A stretch of DNA of 64,000 nucleotides from Streptomyces sp. CB01635 (lineage in GTDB: Bacteria > Actinomycetota > Actinomycetes > Streptomycetales > Streptomycetaceae). How positions within the stretch are numbered: position 1 is the stretch's first letter; each line of letters opens with the position of its first letter. A program made the translations under genes and the position numbers. Location of the stretch: assembly GCF_002803065.1 (NCBI RefSeq), contig NZ_NNBL01000004.1:315831-379830 (forward strand). The letters run 5' to 3'. Of the stretch, positions 36,253 to 45,251 are shown piece after piece. The notes under the pieces were generated by a model. That model ran no database searches, had not been told where the DNA came from, and saw nothing but the letters and a program-made list of their open reading frames with translations.

Positions 36253-37590
36253 TCAGCTCTTCGACTGAAGGGTGTCGGCGTCGATCTGCCGGTCGAGCTC
36301 GCGCAGACCCTTCTTGAGGTCGTGGACCTTGCCCGCCTCGACCGAGTACGAGAAGTCCTGCAGCGAGGTGACGTACATGCCGCCGTTGGTGGAGGGCGGC
36401 ATGACCTGGCTGTACTTGTTCTGCGCGATGTCCAGGAAGGTACGGAACGTCGGATCGGCGTCCAGCTTCGGCGACTTGAGGGCGGCGAACGTGGACGGCA
36501 CGTTGTGGATCGCGTTGGCGAAGCTGACGACCTGATCGGTGTCGGTGGTCAGGAACTTCACCAGCTCCCAGGCCGCGTTCTGGTGTTTGCTGCTGTGCGC
36601 GATGCCCGCGACGGTGCCGGTGAGATAGCCGCGCCCGTACGTCTCGGCCTGGTCGTCGGGGACCGGCAGCGGTGCCACGCCCCAGTCGAAGCCGACCTTG
36701 GCCTCGTTCATCATCAGGCCGCGCCACTCACCGTCGAGGTGCATCGCCAGCTTGCCGCTCATGAACGCGTTCTGCGTGGACATCTCGTCACCGAAGGACG
36801 TGCGGAAGCGCTCCAGGGCGTTGTAGCCGCCCTGCGCCTCGACGAGCTTGTGGGCGGTGTCGAAGAACTTGTACGTCGCCGGGTCCTTCGCGAGCCGCGA
36901 GTCGCCCTTGGCGTCGAAGTAGGTGGGGCCCCACTGGGCGAAGAGCCGGTCGGGGCTGTTCTGGTACAGGCGGAAGTTCGGCATGAAGCCGACGCGCTTG
37001 TAGGAGCTGCCGGCGCGCTTCGTGAGCTTCTTCGCGTCGGCCTCGAACTCGGACATGGTCCGCGGCGGCCGGCTGATGCCCGCCTCCTTGAACGCGTCCT
37101 TGTTGTAGTACATCCCGTACGCGTCGGCGAGCAGCGGCAGGGCGCACTGGTTGCCGTCATAACTCGTGTAGTCCAGGAGGGTCTTGGGGAAGACCTTCGC
37201 CTTGTCGACGCCGCTCTTGCGCATGAACGGGTCGAGATCCGCCCACATGCCGGAGTCGCAGTACTGCCCCACGTTGTTGGTGGTGAACGAGGTCACCACG
37301 TCGGGCGCCTTGTCGCCGCCGGCCCGCAGCGCCTGGTTGATGGTGGCGTCCGTCACGTTCTCGGTGGACTCCACGCGGATGTTCGGGTGCAGCTTCTCGA
37401 AGCGGGCGATCGAGTCGTTGATCGCCTTCACCTCGCCGGGGGCCGACCAGCCGTGCCAGAACTTCAGTGTCACGGGCTTCGCCGGGTCGTCGTCGGCGCT
37501 GCCGACACTCGGGTTGGCACAGCCGGACAGCAGCAGTCCGGCCGCGGCGAGCGCTACGGGCGCGCGCAGGGGTATACGCCATCGCGGCAT
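36253..37590 (-). CDS. csnE: sugar-binding lipoprotein CsnE
   Basis: A 445-aa family-1 solute-binding protein. The signal peptide ends in the lipobox LLSGC with Cys24 as lipid anchor. The mature domain has the MalE-like start 'VTLKFWHGWSAPGEVKAIN' and 'GMYYNKDAFKEAG' in the ligand-binding lobe. In the S. coelicolor csn system it captures glucosamine oligosaccharides from chitosan. Its gene lies 75 nt from csnR, followed by the two permease genes. Confidence 0.92.
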   Translation of the reverse strand: MPRWRIPLRAPVALAAAGLLLSGCANPSVGSADDDPAKPVTLKFWHGWSAPGEVKAINDSIARFEKLHPNIRVESTENVTDATINQALRAGGDKAPDVVTSFTTNNVGQYCDSGMWADLDPFMRKSGVDKAKVFPKTLLDYTSYDGNQCALPLLADAYGMYYNKDAFKEAGISRPPRTMSEFEADAKKLTKRAGSSYKRVGFMPNFRLYQNSPDRLFAQWGPTYFDAKGDSRLAKDPATYKFFDTAHKLVEAQGGYNALERFRTSFGDEMSTQNAFMSGKLAMHLDGEWRGLMMNEAKVGFDWGVAPLPVPDDQAETYGRGYLTGTVAGIAHSSKHQNAAWELVKFLTTDTDQVVSFANAIHNVPSTFAALKSPKLDADPTFRTFLDIAQNKYSQVMPPSTNGGMYVTSLQDFSYSVEAGKVHDLKKGLRELDRQIDADTLQSKS

Positions 37591-37665
37591 GGCGAACGTC
37601 CTTTACCTGTACGGGAGTTGGAGGAAGTGGCGAAAGGCGGGGGAGGGGGAGGGAGTGGAGCGGGG

Positions 37666-38844
37666 TCAGACGTTGCCGGTGTCGAAGACGATGTCGCGGG
37701 CCTGGGTCAGCGCCGAGCGCAGGGCGCCGGTGAGGATCGGATCGTCGTCGAGATCGCTGATACGCAGCTGGGGCCGCGGCAGGGCGAGCCCGGTGAGTTC
37801 GTCCTCGACGCGGACGCGCAGCGCCTCGCCGCCGGCCTGGGCCACCTGTCCCGACAGGACGACGAGTTCGGGGTCGACGACGGCGACGACGGCGGCGAGC
37901 CCGGTGGCCAGGCGGCGGGCCACCTCGTCGAGCACGGCGGGGTCGGCGAGGGCCTCGCCGAGGTCCTTGGCGCCCCCGGCGAGCAGCCGCACGGCGGGTG
38001 CGGCGACCAGACTCTGGAAGCCGCCCCCCGCGTCCTCGCCGGCGATCTCCTCGTCGCCGCCGCGCGCCAGCGGGGCGCCGGGCAGCGGCATGTACCCGAT
38101 CTCGCCCGCGCCGCCGGTCGCGCCCCGCAGGAGCACGCCGCCGAGCACGATCGCCGCGCCGACACCCTCGTCGACATAGGCCAGCACGAAGTCGTCGTGG
38201 TCCTGTGCCGCGCCCTCGTACTGCTCGGCGATGGCGGCGAGATTGACGTCGTTCTCGATGGAGACCGGGGTGCCGAGGACCTCGGCGAGCTCGGCGAGCA
38301 GGGTGCGCGAGTGCCAGCCCGGCAGGTGCGGGGCGTACCGGAGCTGGCCCGTGTGCGGGTCGATGGCGCCGGGAGTGCCGATCACGGTGGCCGTGATGTC
38401 ACCGTGGCCGAGCCCGGCCAGCCGCAGGGCGCCGTCGAAGGCCTCGGCGACGAGCTGGGCGGTGCGGTTGCGCACGTCGTCGGCGACGGCGACGGCCTCG
38501 ATACGGCAGCGGCCGCGCTCGGCGCCGGCGATGTCGGCGACCACGGCGGTGATCCCGGTGGGGTCCGCGGAGACGGCCGCGATGTGGGCGGCGCCGGGGT
38601 GGATCTCGTACAGCACGGCGTTCGGACCGGGCCGGCCGGTCTGGCTGCCCGTGGTGCGGACCAGGCCCACCGCTTCCAGCCGGCTGAGCAGCTGGGAGGT
38701 GGTGGGCTTGGACAGGCCGGTCAGCTCTCCGATCCGGGTGCGGGTCAGTGGGCCGTGCGCGACGAGGAGGTCGAGGGCCGCGCGGTCGTTCATGGCGCGC
38801 AGGACGCTCGGGGTACCGGGGGTTCCCGGGGCCGTACCGGCCAT
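37666..38844 (-). CDS. csnR: ROK-family repressor CsnR
   Basis: A 392-aa regulator. The N-terminal winged helix (about residues 20-75) includes 'TRTRIGELTGLSKPTTSQLL'. The C-terminal sugar-sensing ROK domain has 'VIGTPGAIDPHTG', 'IENDVNLAAIAEQ' and 'GEIGYMPLPG', but the canonical ROK zinc Cys cluster is not apparent. As CsnR it would repress its own operon and the chitosanase gene csnA elsewhere, relieved by chitosan oligosaccharides. A palindrome 24 bp upstream of its ATG fits its operator. ATG 38844 is preceded by GAGGAGAC. Confidence 0.9.
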   Translation of the reverse strand: MAGTAPGTPGTPSVLRAMNDRAALDLLVAHGPLTRTRIGELTGLSKPTTSQLLSRLEAVGLVRTTGSQTGRPGPNAVLYEIHPGAAHIAAVSADPTGITAVVADIAGAERGRCRIEAVAVADDVRNRTAQLVAEAFDGALRLAGLGHGDITATVIGTPGAIDPHTGQLRYAPHLPGWHSRTLLAELAEVLGTPVSIENDVNLAAIAEQYEGAAQDHDDFVLAYVDEGVGAAIVLGGVLLRGATGGAGEIGYMPLPGAPLARGGDEEIAGEDAGGGFQSLVAAPAVRLLAGGAKDLGEALADPAVLDEVARRLATGLAAVVAVVDPELVVLSGQVAQAGGEALRVRVEDELTGLALPRPQLRISDLDDDPILTGALRSALTQARDIVFDTGNV

Positions 38845-38867
38845 GACCTGTCTCCTCGCAGCACTGT

Positions 38868-38882
38868 TAGGAAGGTTTCCTA
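38868..38882 (-). promoter_or_regulatory. candidate CsnR operator upstream of csnR
   Basis: TAGGAAGGTTTCCTA is a 15-bp palindrome (6-bp perfect arms around GGT). It resembles the AGGAAA/TTTCCT palindromes reported for CsnR targets, as I recall. It is the only such site seen in front of the operon. Autoregulation is inferred. Confidence 0.7.
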
Positions 38883-39012
38883 TTGGGTGCGAGGAACGTA
38901 AGCCGTGGGTGAAGGCGGCGTCAATAGGGTGCGGGCGGGCGGTGGCCAAGTCGTTGTCCCGGGCGGGCCCGCCCCGTGAACCGAAGCGGCGCGCGCCGTC
39001 GATAGAGGGGTT

Positions 39013-39591
39013 GTGAGACTGTTCCGCCCCATGGGGGGCCAGGGAGACGACGACTCGGACGCGGCGTTGCTGCGCGCCGTCGCCGGCGGGGACTCCGCCG
39101 CGATGGCCGCGCTCTACGACCGGCACGCCGGATGGCTGCATGCGCGGCTCAGCCGGCGGTGCGCGGATCCCGAAGTCGTCCGCGAAGTACTGCAGGACAC
39201 CTTCGTCACCGTGTGGCGCTCCGCCGCCTCGCACCGGGGCGCGGAGGCCGGCGGCTGGCTCTGGGTGATCGCCGCACGAAGGCTCGTCGACGCCCGACGG
39301 GTTCAGGAGCGCACCGAGCAGATCGCGTACGCACCCACGGCCGACGTCCCTTCCGTCGAGGAGCACGTGCTCGACGGGCTTGAGTACGGCGATGTGGGCA
39401 CCGCGCTCGGCCGCATCTCACCCGAGTTGCGTGAAGTGCTGCGCGCCACGGTCATCGACGGTCTGACCACCCGCGAGGCCGCCCGCCTGCTCGGCATACC
39501 GGAAGGCACCGTGAAGACCCGGGCGATGCGGGCACGGCGTGAACTGCGCGTCGCGCTCGGCCAGTTGACGCCGATGGGAGGCACCGCATGA
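39013..39591 (+). CDS. ECF-type RNA polymerase sigma factor (with ZAS anti-sigma)
   Basis: A 192-aa sigma factor. Region 2 is at about residues 25-90 ('DPEVVREVLQDTFVTVWRS') and region 4 at about 130-185 with HTH 'REAARLLGIPEGTVKTR'. Its stop overlaps the next gene by ATGA, and that gene encodes a protein with the zinc-binding ZAS motif. It is the first gene of a five-gene coupled operon with an ABC system, so it probably drives that operon. GTG 39013 follows GAGGGG at short spacing. Confidence 0.92.
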   Translation: MRLFRPMGGQGDDDSDAALLRAVAGGDSAAMAALYDRHAGWLHARLSRRCADPEVVREVLQDTFVTVWRSAASHRGAEAGGWLWVIAARRLVDARRVQERTEQIAYAPTADVPSVEEHVLDGLEYGDVGTALGRISPELREVLRATVIDGLTTREAARLLGIPEGTVKTRAMRARRELRVALGQLTPMGGTA

Positions 39592-40547
39592 GCGGCGAAC
39601 GGCACGGATCGGCTTGGCACGTCGGCGAGGAACTCGCCGCGCGCTACGCGGACGGGCTCCTGACCGAGACGGACGACTGGTCCGTGGAGAAGCATCTGGA
39701 GAGCTGCGGGGCCTGCGCCACGCGCGTGTCCCGGGCCGTACGGGCCGGGACCGCCGGGGCCGAACTGGCGCAGATCCGCGCGGCCGTACTCGCCGATATT
39801 CAGGGGGAGTTGCCGGCCGCCGTCGAGGGGGCCGCGTCGCCGCAGGGCCACTCGCTGCCGGCGGGGCCGCACCGCCCGCGGCGCGGGCGGCTCCTGTGGG
39901 CTGCCGGACCCGCGCTGCGCGGGCCCTGGGCCCTGGCCCTGCTGCTCGTCGCCGCGGGGGCCGTCGGGCTGGGGAAGGCCGGAGGGTACGAGGGCGCCCG
40001 GCCCCTGCTCCTCGCCCTGGCCCCCGTACTGCCGGTCGCCGGGATCGCCCTGTCCTACGGGCGGCACGCGGACCCGGCGTACGAGCTCGCCGCCACCTCG
40101 CCGTCGGGCGGGCTGCGGCTGCTCCTGACACGCGCGGCCGCCGTCCTCGCCGTCTGCGTCCCGCTGCTCACCGTGGCGGGGCTGCTGCTGCCCGGCACGA
40201 TGAGCGCGGGCCACGGCGGGCCCGTCCCGTACGAGATGCAGGTGCCCGGCGCCGCCGCCTGGCTGCTGCCGGGACTCGCCCTGACGCTCGCGTCGCTGGC
40301 GCTCACCGCGTTCCTCGGCTGCCGCACCGCGACCCTCCTCGTCGGCGGCGGCTGGCTGCTCGCGCTCGCGGTGCCCACGGCCGCGCGCGGCGACAGCCCC
40401 GGCCGCCTCACGGAACGGCTCACCGAACAGATCTCCGTCTATTTCGACGGAGTGGCGGCACAAACAGGCTGGGCGGCCGCGATAGCGCTGTCCGGCGCTG
40501 TCCTCGCCGTCTGCCGCTCCGCATACGACCACCTGGAGAAGGCGTGA
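39588..40547 (+). CDS. ZAS-domain anti-sigma factor fused to membrane domain
   Basis: A 319-aa protein. The ZAS zinc motif is H36-x3-C40-x2-C43 ('HLESCGAC'). After an Arg-rich segment, six hydrophobic helices (from about residue 112 to 310) form an integral membrane domain rather than the single helix usual for anti-sigma factors. The membrane part resembles ABC-2-type permeases in layout. It should hold the upstream sigma factor at the membrane. Overlaps both neighbours by 4 bp. Confidence 0.85.
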   Translation: MSGERHGSAWHVGEELAARYADGLLTETDDWSVEKHLESCGACATRVSRAVRAGTAGAELAQIRAAVLADIQGELPAAVEGAASPQGHSLPAGPHRPRRGRLLWAAGPALRGPWALALLLVAAGAVGLGKAGGYEGARPLLLALAPVLPVAGIALSYGRHADPAYELAATSPSGGLRLLLTRAAAVLAVCVPLLTVAGLLLPGTMSAGHGGPVPYEMQVPGAAAWLLPGLALTLASLALTAFLGCRTATLLVGGGWLLALAVPTAARGDSPGRLTERLTEQISVYFDGVAAQTGWAAAIALSGAVLAVCRSAYDHLEKA

Positions 40548-41320
40548 GCACGATTCACGTGACCGGACTGACCGTCCGGCACCGCAAGGCCCCCGTCCCC
40601 GCGCTCGACGGCGTCGACCTCGACTTCGGCCCCGGCGTCCACGGCCTCCTCGGCCCGAACGGCGCCGGCAAGACCTCCCTCATCCGGGTGCTCGCCACCG
40701 TCGCCGAACCCACCGGCGGCCGGGTGGAGATGCTCGGCGGCGACCTGCGCAAGCCGCGCGAGCGCAGCACGGCCCGACGCAAACTCGGGTATCTGCCGCA
40801 GCACTTCGGCTACTACCCCGGCTTCACCGTGCGCGAGTTCGTCGCGTACGTCGCCTGGCTGAAGGAGATGCCCGCCGCGCTCACGCCCGACGCGGTCGAG
40901 CGGGCCGTCGAGCGCGTCGGCCTGACGGACCGTATCGACGCGAAGATCAAGAACCTGTCGGGCGGCATGGTGCGCCGTGTCGGGATCGCGCAGGCCATCG
41001 TGAACGACCCGTTGGTGCTCCTCCTCGACGAGCCGACCGCCGGTCTGGACCCCGAGCAGCGGGTCGAATTCCGTTCGCTGCTCCGCGAGTTGGGGCTGGG
41101 AGCCACCGTCATCGTGTCCACCCATCTCGTGGAGGACGTCGCGGCGGCCTGTACCCAGGTGACGCTGATCGAGACCGGCCGGATCGCCTATCGCGGCACC
41201 CCCACGTCCCTCGCCGCCCTCGGCACGGACGGCGACGAAGCCGACGGCAACGCCACCGAACGCGGCTACACGGCCGCCCTCCGAGGCCATCGCGCGGCCA
41301 CGGCCGGAGCGGGCCGATGA
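40544..41320 (+). CDS. ABC transporter ATP-binding protein
   Basis: A 258-aa ATPase. Walker A GPNGAGKTS is at residues 37-45, signature 'LSGGMVRR', Walker B 'LLLLDEPTAGLD', and an H-loop 'STHLVEDV'. The subtype is that of ABC-2 export systems. Start GTG overlaps the anti-sigma stop. The following membrane proteins and the anti-sigma membrane domain are its candidate permeases. Confidence 0.9.
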   Translation: MSTIHVTGLTVRHRKAPVPALDGVDLDFGPGVHGLLGPNGAGKTSLIRVLATVAEPTGGRVEMLGGDLRKPRERSTARRKLGYLPQHFGYYPGFTVREFVAYVAWLKEMPAALTPDAVERAVERVGLTDRIDAKIKNLSGGMVRRVGIAQAIVNDPLVLLLDEPTAGLDPEQRVEFRSLLRELGLGATVIVSTHLVEDVAAACTQVTLIETGRIAYRGTPTSLAALGTDGDEADGNATERGYTAALRGHRAATAGAGR

Positions 41321-42693
41321 CCGCGGACGTCCAGGCGCCCGCCACCGCCCCACCGGCGCCGAAAGCGCCCGGCCGCCCCCACCACCCCCTGCGCGCCGAA
41401 CTCCTGCGCGGCTTCGCCCCCTGGTCCGGACTCGCCGCGCTGCTCAGCGTGGGCGGCCTCATGGCGGCCAAAGCAGCCCAGTGGCAGGGCAGCTGGCCCG
41501 AGACCATGAGCAACCTGCATCTCACGGCCGCCGCCCTGGCCGTCCCCCTCGCCCTCGCGGCGGGCGCCTGGCAGGGCGGGCGGGAGCGCCGGACGCGGAT
41601 GGGCGAGCTGAGGGCGTCGATGCCCCGGGGCCCGCTGGCACAGTTCCTGGTCTGTGCGCTGCCCGTCGCGCTGTGGGTGATGGGCGGATACGCCCTCGCG
41701 GCCGTCGGCTCGCTGCTGGCCGGCCTGCCCTACACCTCCGCCGGACACCCCCTGCCGCTCGTGCTCCTCGGCGACGCACTGACGGTCGGCGCGTGCGCAC
41801 TGCTCGGGCATGTGGCGGGCCGGACCGTGCCGTGGCGGCTCGCGGCCCCGGTCCTCGCCCTGGGCGGCTACGTCCTCTTCGGCCTCGCCTCCACTGCCGA
41901 CTCCGCCGTCCGCTTCGTCGGGCCCGCCGGAGGGTTCCCGCTCGGCAGCACCACGGTGCCGGTGTGGTGGCAGCCCCTCGTCTTCGCCCTGTGGGGGAGC
42001 GCACTCGCCCTGACGGCGGTCCTCGCGCACGCGGCGCGCCGTCGCGCCACCGCCCTCGTCCCCCTGGTGGCCGCACTCGCCGCGGCCACCGTCCTCGTAC
42101 AGAGCGGGGAATCCATGTGGCAGCGCAACCCCCTCACCCAGCGCCAGGTGTGCGACGACTCCACTCCGCGCGTCTGCGTCAGCGCCGCCTACCCGGGGAT
42201 GCTGCCCAAGGTGTCGGACGCCCTTTCGGGGCTCATGGGCCGCCTGGACGGCGTACAGAACCTGCCGGTCCGTTTCGAGGACCTGCCGCGCCGTCCGCAC
42301 GAGGACGAGGCCGAGCTGCCGATGCTCACGCCGATCGGCTGGGGTGTGGTGCGCGGCGAGCTGACCGACCCGCAGCAGTACGCGTGGGAGGCCGCTCACA
42401 AGCTCGTCCGCGAGGACTGCCCCGTGCTGAAGGCGCAGGACGCACGGATCGCCCGGACCGACCAGGCTGTCACGCGCTGGCTGGCCCCCAGCCGCCTCCA
42501 GGAGCAGATACGCGACCAGAACCTCGTCGTGCACCGGGGCGACAAGAAGAGACTCGCCGAGGACCGCGCCGACGAGGCGGCCCTGGACCACCTCAAGGCG
42601 ATGTCCCCCGAGACGCGCCGCGCCTGGCTGACCCGCTACTTCGCGACCGCCCGCGACTGCGCCCCCGACCCGAGGGAGGTCCCGTCACTGTGA
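41317..42693 (+). CDS. membrane protein of the sigma/ABC operon (ABC-2-like permease with soluble tail)
   Basis: A 458-aa protein. Six hydrophobic segments occupy about residues 35-260. The C-terminal about 190 residues are soluble, with Cys pairs ('VCDDSTPRVCVSA') that could form a disulphide if extracytoplasmic. I do not recognise a named family. Position after the ATPase (ATGA overlap) makes it the likely permease of this ABC exporter or sensor. Confidence 0.82.
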   Translation: MTADVQAPATAPPAPKAPGRPHHPLRAELLRGFAPWSGLAALLSVGGLMAAKAAQWQGSWPETMSNLHLTAAALAVPLALAAGAWQGGRERRTRMGELRASMPRGPLAQFLVCALPVALWVMGGYALAAVGSLLAGLPYTSAGHPLPLVLLGDALTVGACALLGHVAGRTVPWRLAAPVLALGGYVLFGLASTADSAVRFVGPAGGFPLGSTTVPVWWQPLVFALWGSALALTAVLAHAARRRATALVPLVAALAAATVLVQSGESMWQRNPLTQRQVCDDSTPRVCVSAAYPGMLPKVSDALSGLMGRLDGVQNLPVRFEDLPRRPHEDEAELPMLTPIGWGVVRGELTDPQQYAWEAAHKLVREDCPVLKAQDARIARTDQAVTRWLAPSRLQEQIRDQNLVVHRGDKKRLAEDRADEAALDHLKAMSPETRRAWLTRYFATARDCAPDPREVPSL

Positions 42694-43286
42694 GTACACC
42701 CCTGGCTCTCTATGCCCGCTCGCGGGGCCTGCCTCTCACGCTCCTCGTGTTCCTGTGCGCGGCGCTCTTCACCCTGTGGGCCGGGACCCAGCAGGACGCG
42801 TTCCTCGACCCGTACCGCCGCGTCCCCCTCCTCACCCTGGCCCCGCTGCTCACCTCCGCCGCGATCGGCACCAGCCTCCATCAGCACGCGGAAGAGCTGG
42901 ACCGCACGGCGGTACGCCCCTGGTGGCGACGGCGGCTTGCCCATCTGCTGGCCCTCACCGGCCTCGCGGCGGCCGTCCTCGCCCTCGCGGTGCCGGGCGA
43001 CACGCAGGTCTACGGCGCACCGGCGATGATCCGCAACGTCCTCGGCGCCACCGGCATCACGGCCCTCGCGGCGGTGGTCATCGGGGCGCGGCTCAGCTGG
43101 CTGCCCGCGATGCTGTACTTCTCGACCGTCTATCTGTCGTTCTCGTCACCCCGCATGCGGGAGGCGACGGTCCTGTCCTGGCCCATGCAGACGGGGCCGC
43201 AGCGCGGCGCCTGGGCCGCGGCGCTCCTGCTCTTCGCGCTCGGCGGCGCGCTCTACGCCCGGCGCGGCGCACGGGCCGGGCACTGA
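42690..43286 (+). CDS. small membrane protein of the sigma/ABC operon
   Basis: A 198-aa integral membrane protein with about five hydrophobic helices. It has no recognised domain. It starts with a GTG overlapping the stop of the preceding gene (GTGA). It is the last gene of the operon; a long hairpin follows 18 nt later. It is probably a second permease subunit. Confidence 0.82.
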   Translation: MSTPLALYARSRGLPLTLLVFLCAALFTLWAGTQQDAFLDPYRRVPLLTLAPLLTSAAIGTSLHQHAEELDRTAVRPWWRRRLAHLLALTGLAAAVLALAVPGDTQVYGAPAMIRNVLGATGITALAAVVIGARLSWLPAMLYFSTVYLSFSSPRMREATVLSWPMQTGPQRGAWAAALLLFALGGALYARRGARAGH

Positions 43287-43303
43287 GGCGGGCAACAGCT
43301 CGG

Positions 43304-43338
43304 CCGGTACGTCCTGCGGGGCCCGCAGAACGTACCGG
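43304..43338. terminator. long bidirectional hairpin between convergent genes
   Basis: A 9-bp outer stem (CCGGTACGT / ACGTACCGG), one mismatch, and a 6-bp inner stem around a 3-nt loop. It separates the convergent sigma/ABC operon and HNH gene and can act both ways; AAAACAAAG follows on the plus side. Confidence 0.85.
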
Positions 43339-43363
43339 TGAAAACAAAGACCCGGATCGATGG

Positions 43364-43900
43364 TCAGGCGGAAATGCCTTCGATCCGGGCCAGTGCCTCG
43401 TCCGCGCCGAACGGCTGCAAGTACGGCAGCCAGCGCGGATCCCTATGCCCGGTCCCGATGATGCGCCAGGCGAGCCCGGTCGGAGGGGCCGGCTTGTGCC
43501 GCAGGCGCCAGCCGATCTCGACCAGGTGACGGTCGGCCTTGACGTGGTTGCAGCGGCGGCAGGACGCGACCACGTTCTCCCACGCGTGCTGGCCGCCGCG
43601 GCTCTTGGGAATGACGTGGTCGACGCTGGTTGCGACGCCACCGCAGTACATGCACCGCCCGCCGTCCCTGGCGAACAGCGCCCGCCGGGTCAGAGGAACG
43701 GGCCCCCTGTAAGGGACCCGGACGAACCGCTTGAGGCGGACCACGCTGGGTGCAGGGACAGTACAGGTTGCGCTGTGCATATAGGCGCCGGACTCCTCGA
43801 GGCACATGGCCTTGTTCTCGAGGACCAGAACGAGCGCGCGGCGGAGCGGTACGACGCCGAGTGGCTCGTACGACGCGTTGAGGACCAGGACATGCGGCAC
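43364..43900 (-). CDS. HNH endonuclease
   Basis: A 178-aa protein. The HNH core near residues 85-135 has 'RCMYCGG', 'SVDHVIPKSRGG' and 'NVVASCRRCN': the Asp-His pair for catalysis, an Asn, and two CxxC pairs that bind zinc. The N-terminal 'VLVLNASYEPLGVV' is typical of the McrA-like HNH proteins found in most actinobacteria. It probably nicks or cleaves DNA; the physiological role is unclear. GTG 43900 is preceded by AAGGAGG at ideal spacing, so the long N-terminal extension is not used. Confidence 0.9.
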   Translation of the reverse strand: MPHVLVLNASYEPLGVVPLRRALVLVLENKAMCLEESGAYMHSATCTVPAPSVVRLKRFVRVPYRGPVPLTRRALFARDGGRCMYCGGVATSVDHVIPKSRGGQHAWENVVASCRRCNHVKADRHLVEIGWRLRHKPAPPTGLAWRIIGTGHRDPRWLPYLQPFGADEALARIEGISA

Positions 43901-44159
43901 GGATGCCTCCTTGTACGCCGGCGGCGCGTGGCTCGCGCCGGGACGATCTGTAGTCAGTTTCCCCTCATGGCCTGCACAAGCGCCACCATGTCCCGGTAAC
44001 GGGCTGGGAGTGTTTTCGACCACATCCCCTACATCCCCAGGTGAGGACGGTCTCTCCCTCGAACAAGACAACGATCCACACACAATGCCCCGTTAGTGTG
44101 GTGGGTCTGCCCGTGACTTCGACTTTCGCGGGCGGCCGCTATGCCTGGAGGTTTCTGCC

Positions 44160-45221
44160 GTGATCTTGTCCGTCCTGTCGGCGTCCGACCCATCCTCGGA
44201 CCCGACCACGTTCAAGGACGCCCAGGAGCAGGCCACGAACGCCGCCAGCTGGGTCGAGCAGAACTGGTCCACCTGGCTGGGTACCGGCCTGCGCATCCTG
44301 CTCATCGTCGTCGTCGCCGCGGTCCTCAGAGTGGCCATCCGGCGCGCCATCACCAAGCTCATCGAGCGCATGAACCGCACGGCGCAGGCCGTCGACGGTA
44401 CGGCGCTCGGGGGCCTGCTGGTCAATGTGGAGCGCCGCCGGCAGCGCTCGCACGCCATCGGCAGCGTGCTGCGCTCGGTCGCCTCCTTCGTGATTCTCGG
44501 CACAGCCGCCCTGATGATCCTGGGCACGTTCCAGATCAATCTGGCCCCGCTGCTCGCCTCGGCGGGCGTCGCGGGTGTGGCGATCGGCTTCGGCGCCCGC
44601 AACCTCGTCACGGACTTCCTGTCCGGTGTCTTCATGATCCTCGAGGACCAGTACGGCGTCGGGGACAGCATCGACGCGGGCGTCGCCTCGGGCGAGGTGA
44701 TCGAGGTCGGCCTGCGCGTCACCAAGCTGCGAGGCGCCGACGGCGAGATCTGGTACGTCCGCAACGGCGAGGTCAAGCGCATCGGCAACCTGTCGCAGGG
44801 CTGGGCCACCGCGAGTGTCGACGTCACCGTCCGCTCGGACGAGGACCTGGTCAAGGTCAAGGAGACCCTGACCGAGGTCGGCGTCGCCATGAGCAAGGAC
44901 GAGCCCTGGAACGAGATGCTGTGGGGCCCGGTCGAGGTCCTCGGCCTGGACAGCGTGCTCCTCGACTCCATGGTCGTGGGCGTCTCGGCGAAGACCATGC
45001 CCGGCAAGTCCCTCACCGTGCAGCGCGAGCTGCGCTGGCGCATCAAGCTGGCCTTCGACGAGGCCGGGATCCGCATCGTGGGCCGGCTCCCCCTGCAGGC
45101 CGGCGACGAGGCCGCCGCCGACCCGACGGCCGGCGTCTCGGCGCCGTCCGCCTACGCGTCGAGCACGTCCCCGCAGTCCCTCGCGGCCTCCCCGATCACG
45201 CCGCCGAACATGTCGAAGTAA
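44160..45221 (+). CDS. small-conductance mechanosensitive channel (MscS family)
   Basis: A 353-aa channel with an N-terminal helix (about residues 40-62), a second helix (about 100-120), and a pore helix with small residues ('LLASAGVAGVAIGFGARNLVTD') cited in part. 'NLVTDFLSG' and 'VGDSI' are the MscS signature. The cytosolic vestibule follows to about residue 300. It opens on membrane tension to release solutes under hypo-osmotic shock. GTG 44160 has GGAGG 10 nt upstream. Confidence 0.92.
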   Translation: MILSVLSASDPSSDPTTFKDAQEQATNAASWVEQNWSTWLGTGLRILLIVVVAAVLRVAIRRAITKLIERMNRTAQAVDGTALGGLLVNVERRRQRSHAIGSVLRSVASFVILGTAALMILGTFQINLAPLLASAGVAGVAIGFGARNLVTDFLSGVFMILEDQYGVGDSIDAGVASGEVIEVGLRVTKLRGADGEIWYVRNGEVKRIGNLSQGWATASVDVTVRSDEDLVKVKETLTEVGVAMSKDEPWNEMLWGPVEVLGLDSVLLDSMVVGVSAKTMPGKSLTVQRELRWRIKLAFDEAGIRIVGRLPLQAGDEAAADPTAGVSAPSAYASSTSPQSLAASPITPPNMSK

Positions 45222-45251
45222 CGGCGGCAGGCGTACGCCGGCCCGCTCACG

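Noticed and set aside
36322..38901. 859-codon plus-strand frame opposite csnE/csnR
   Set aside because: It is antisense to two clear genes, has low-complexity Gly/Arg/Val composition and no domain. It is a mirror of GC-rich codon bias.
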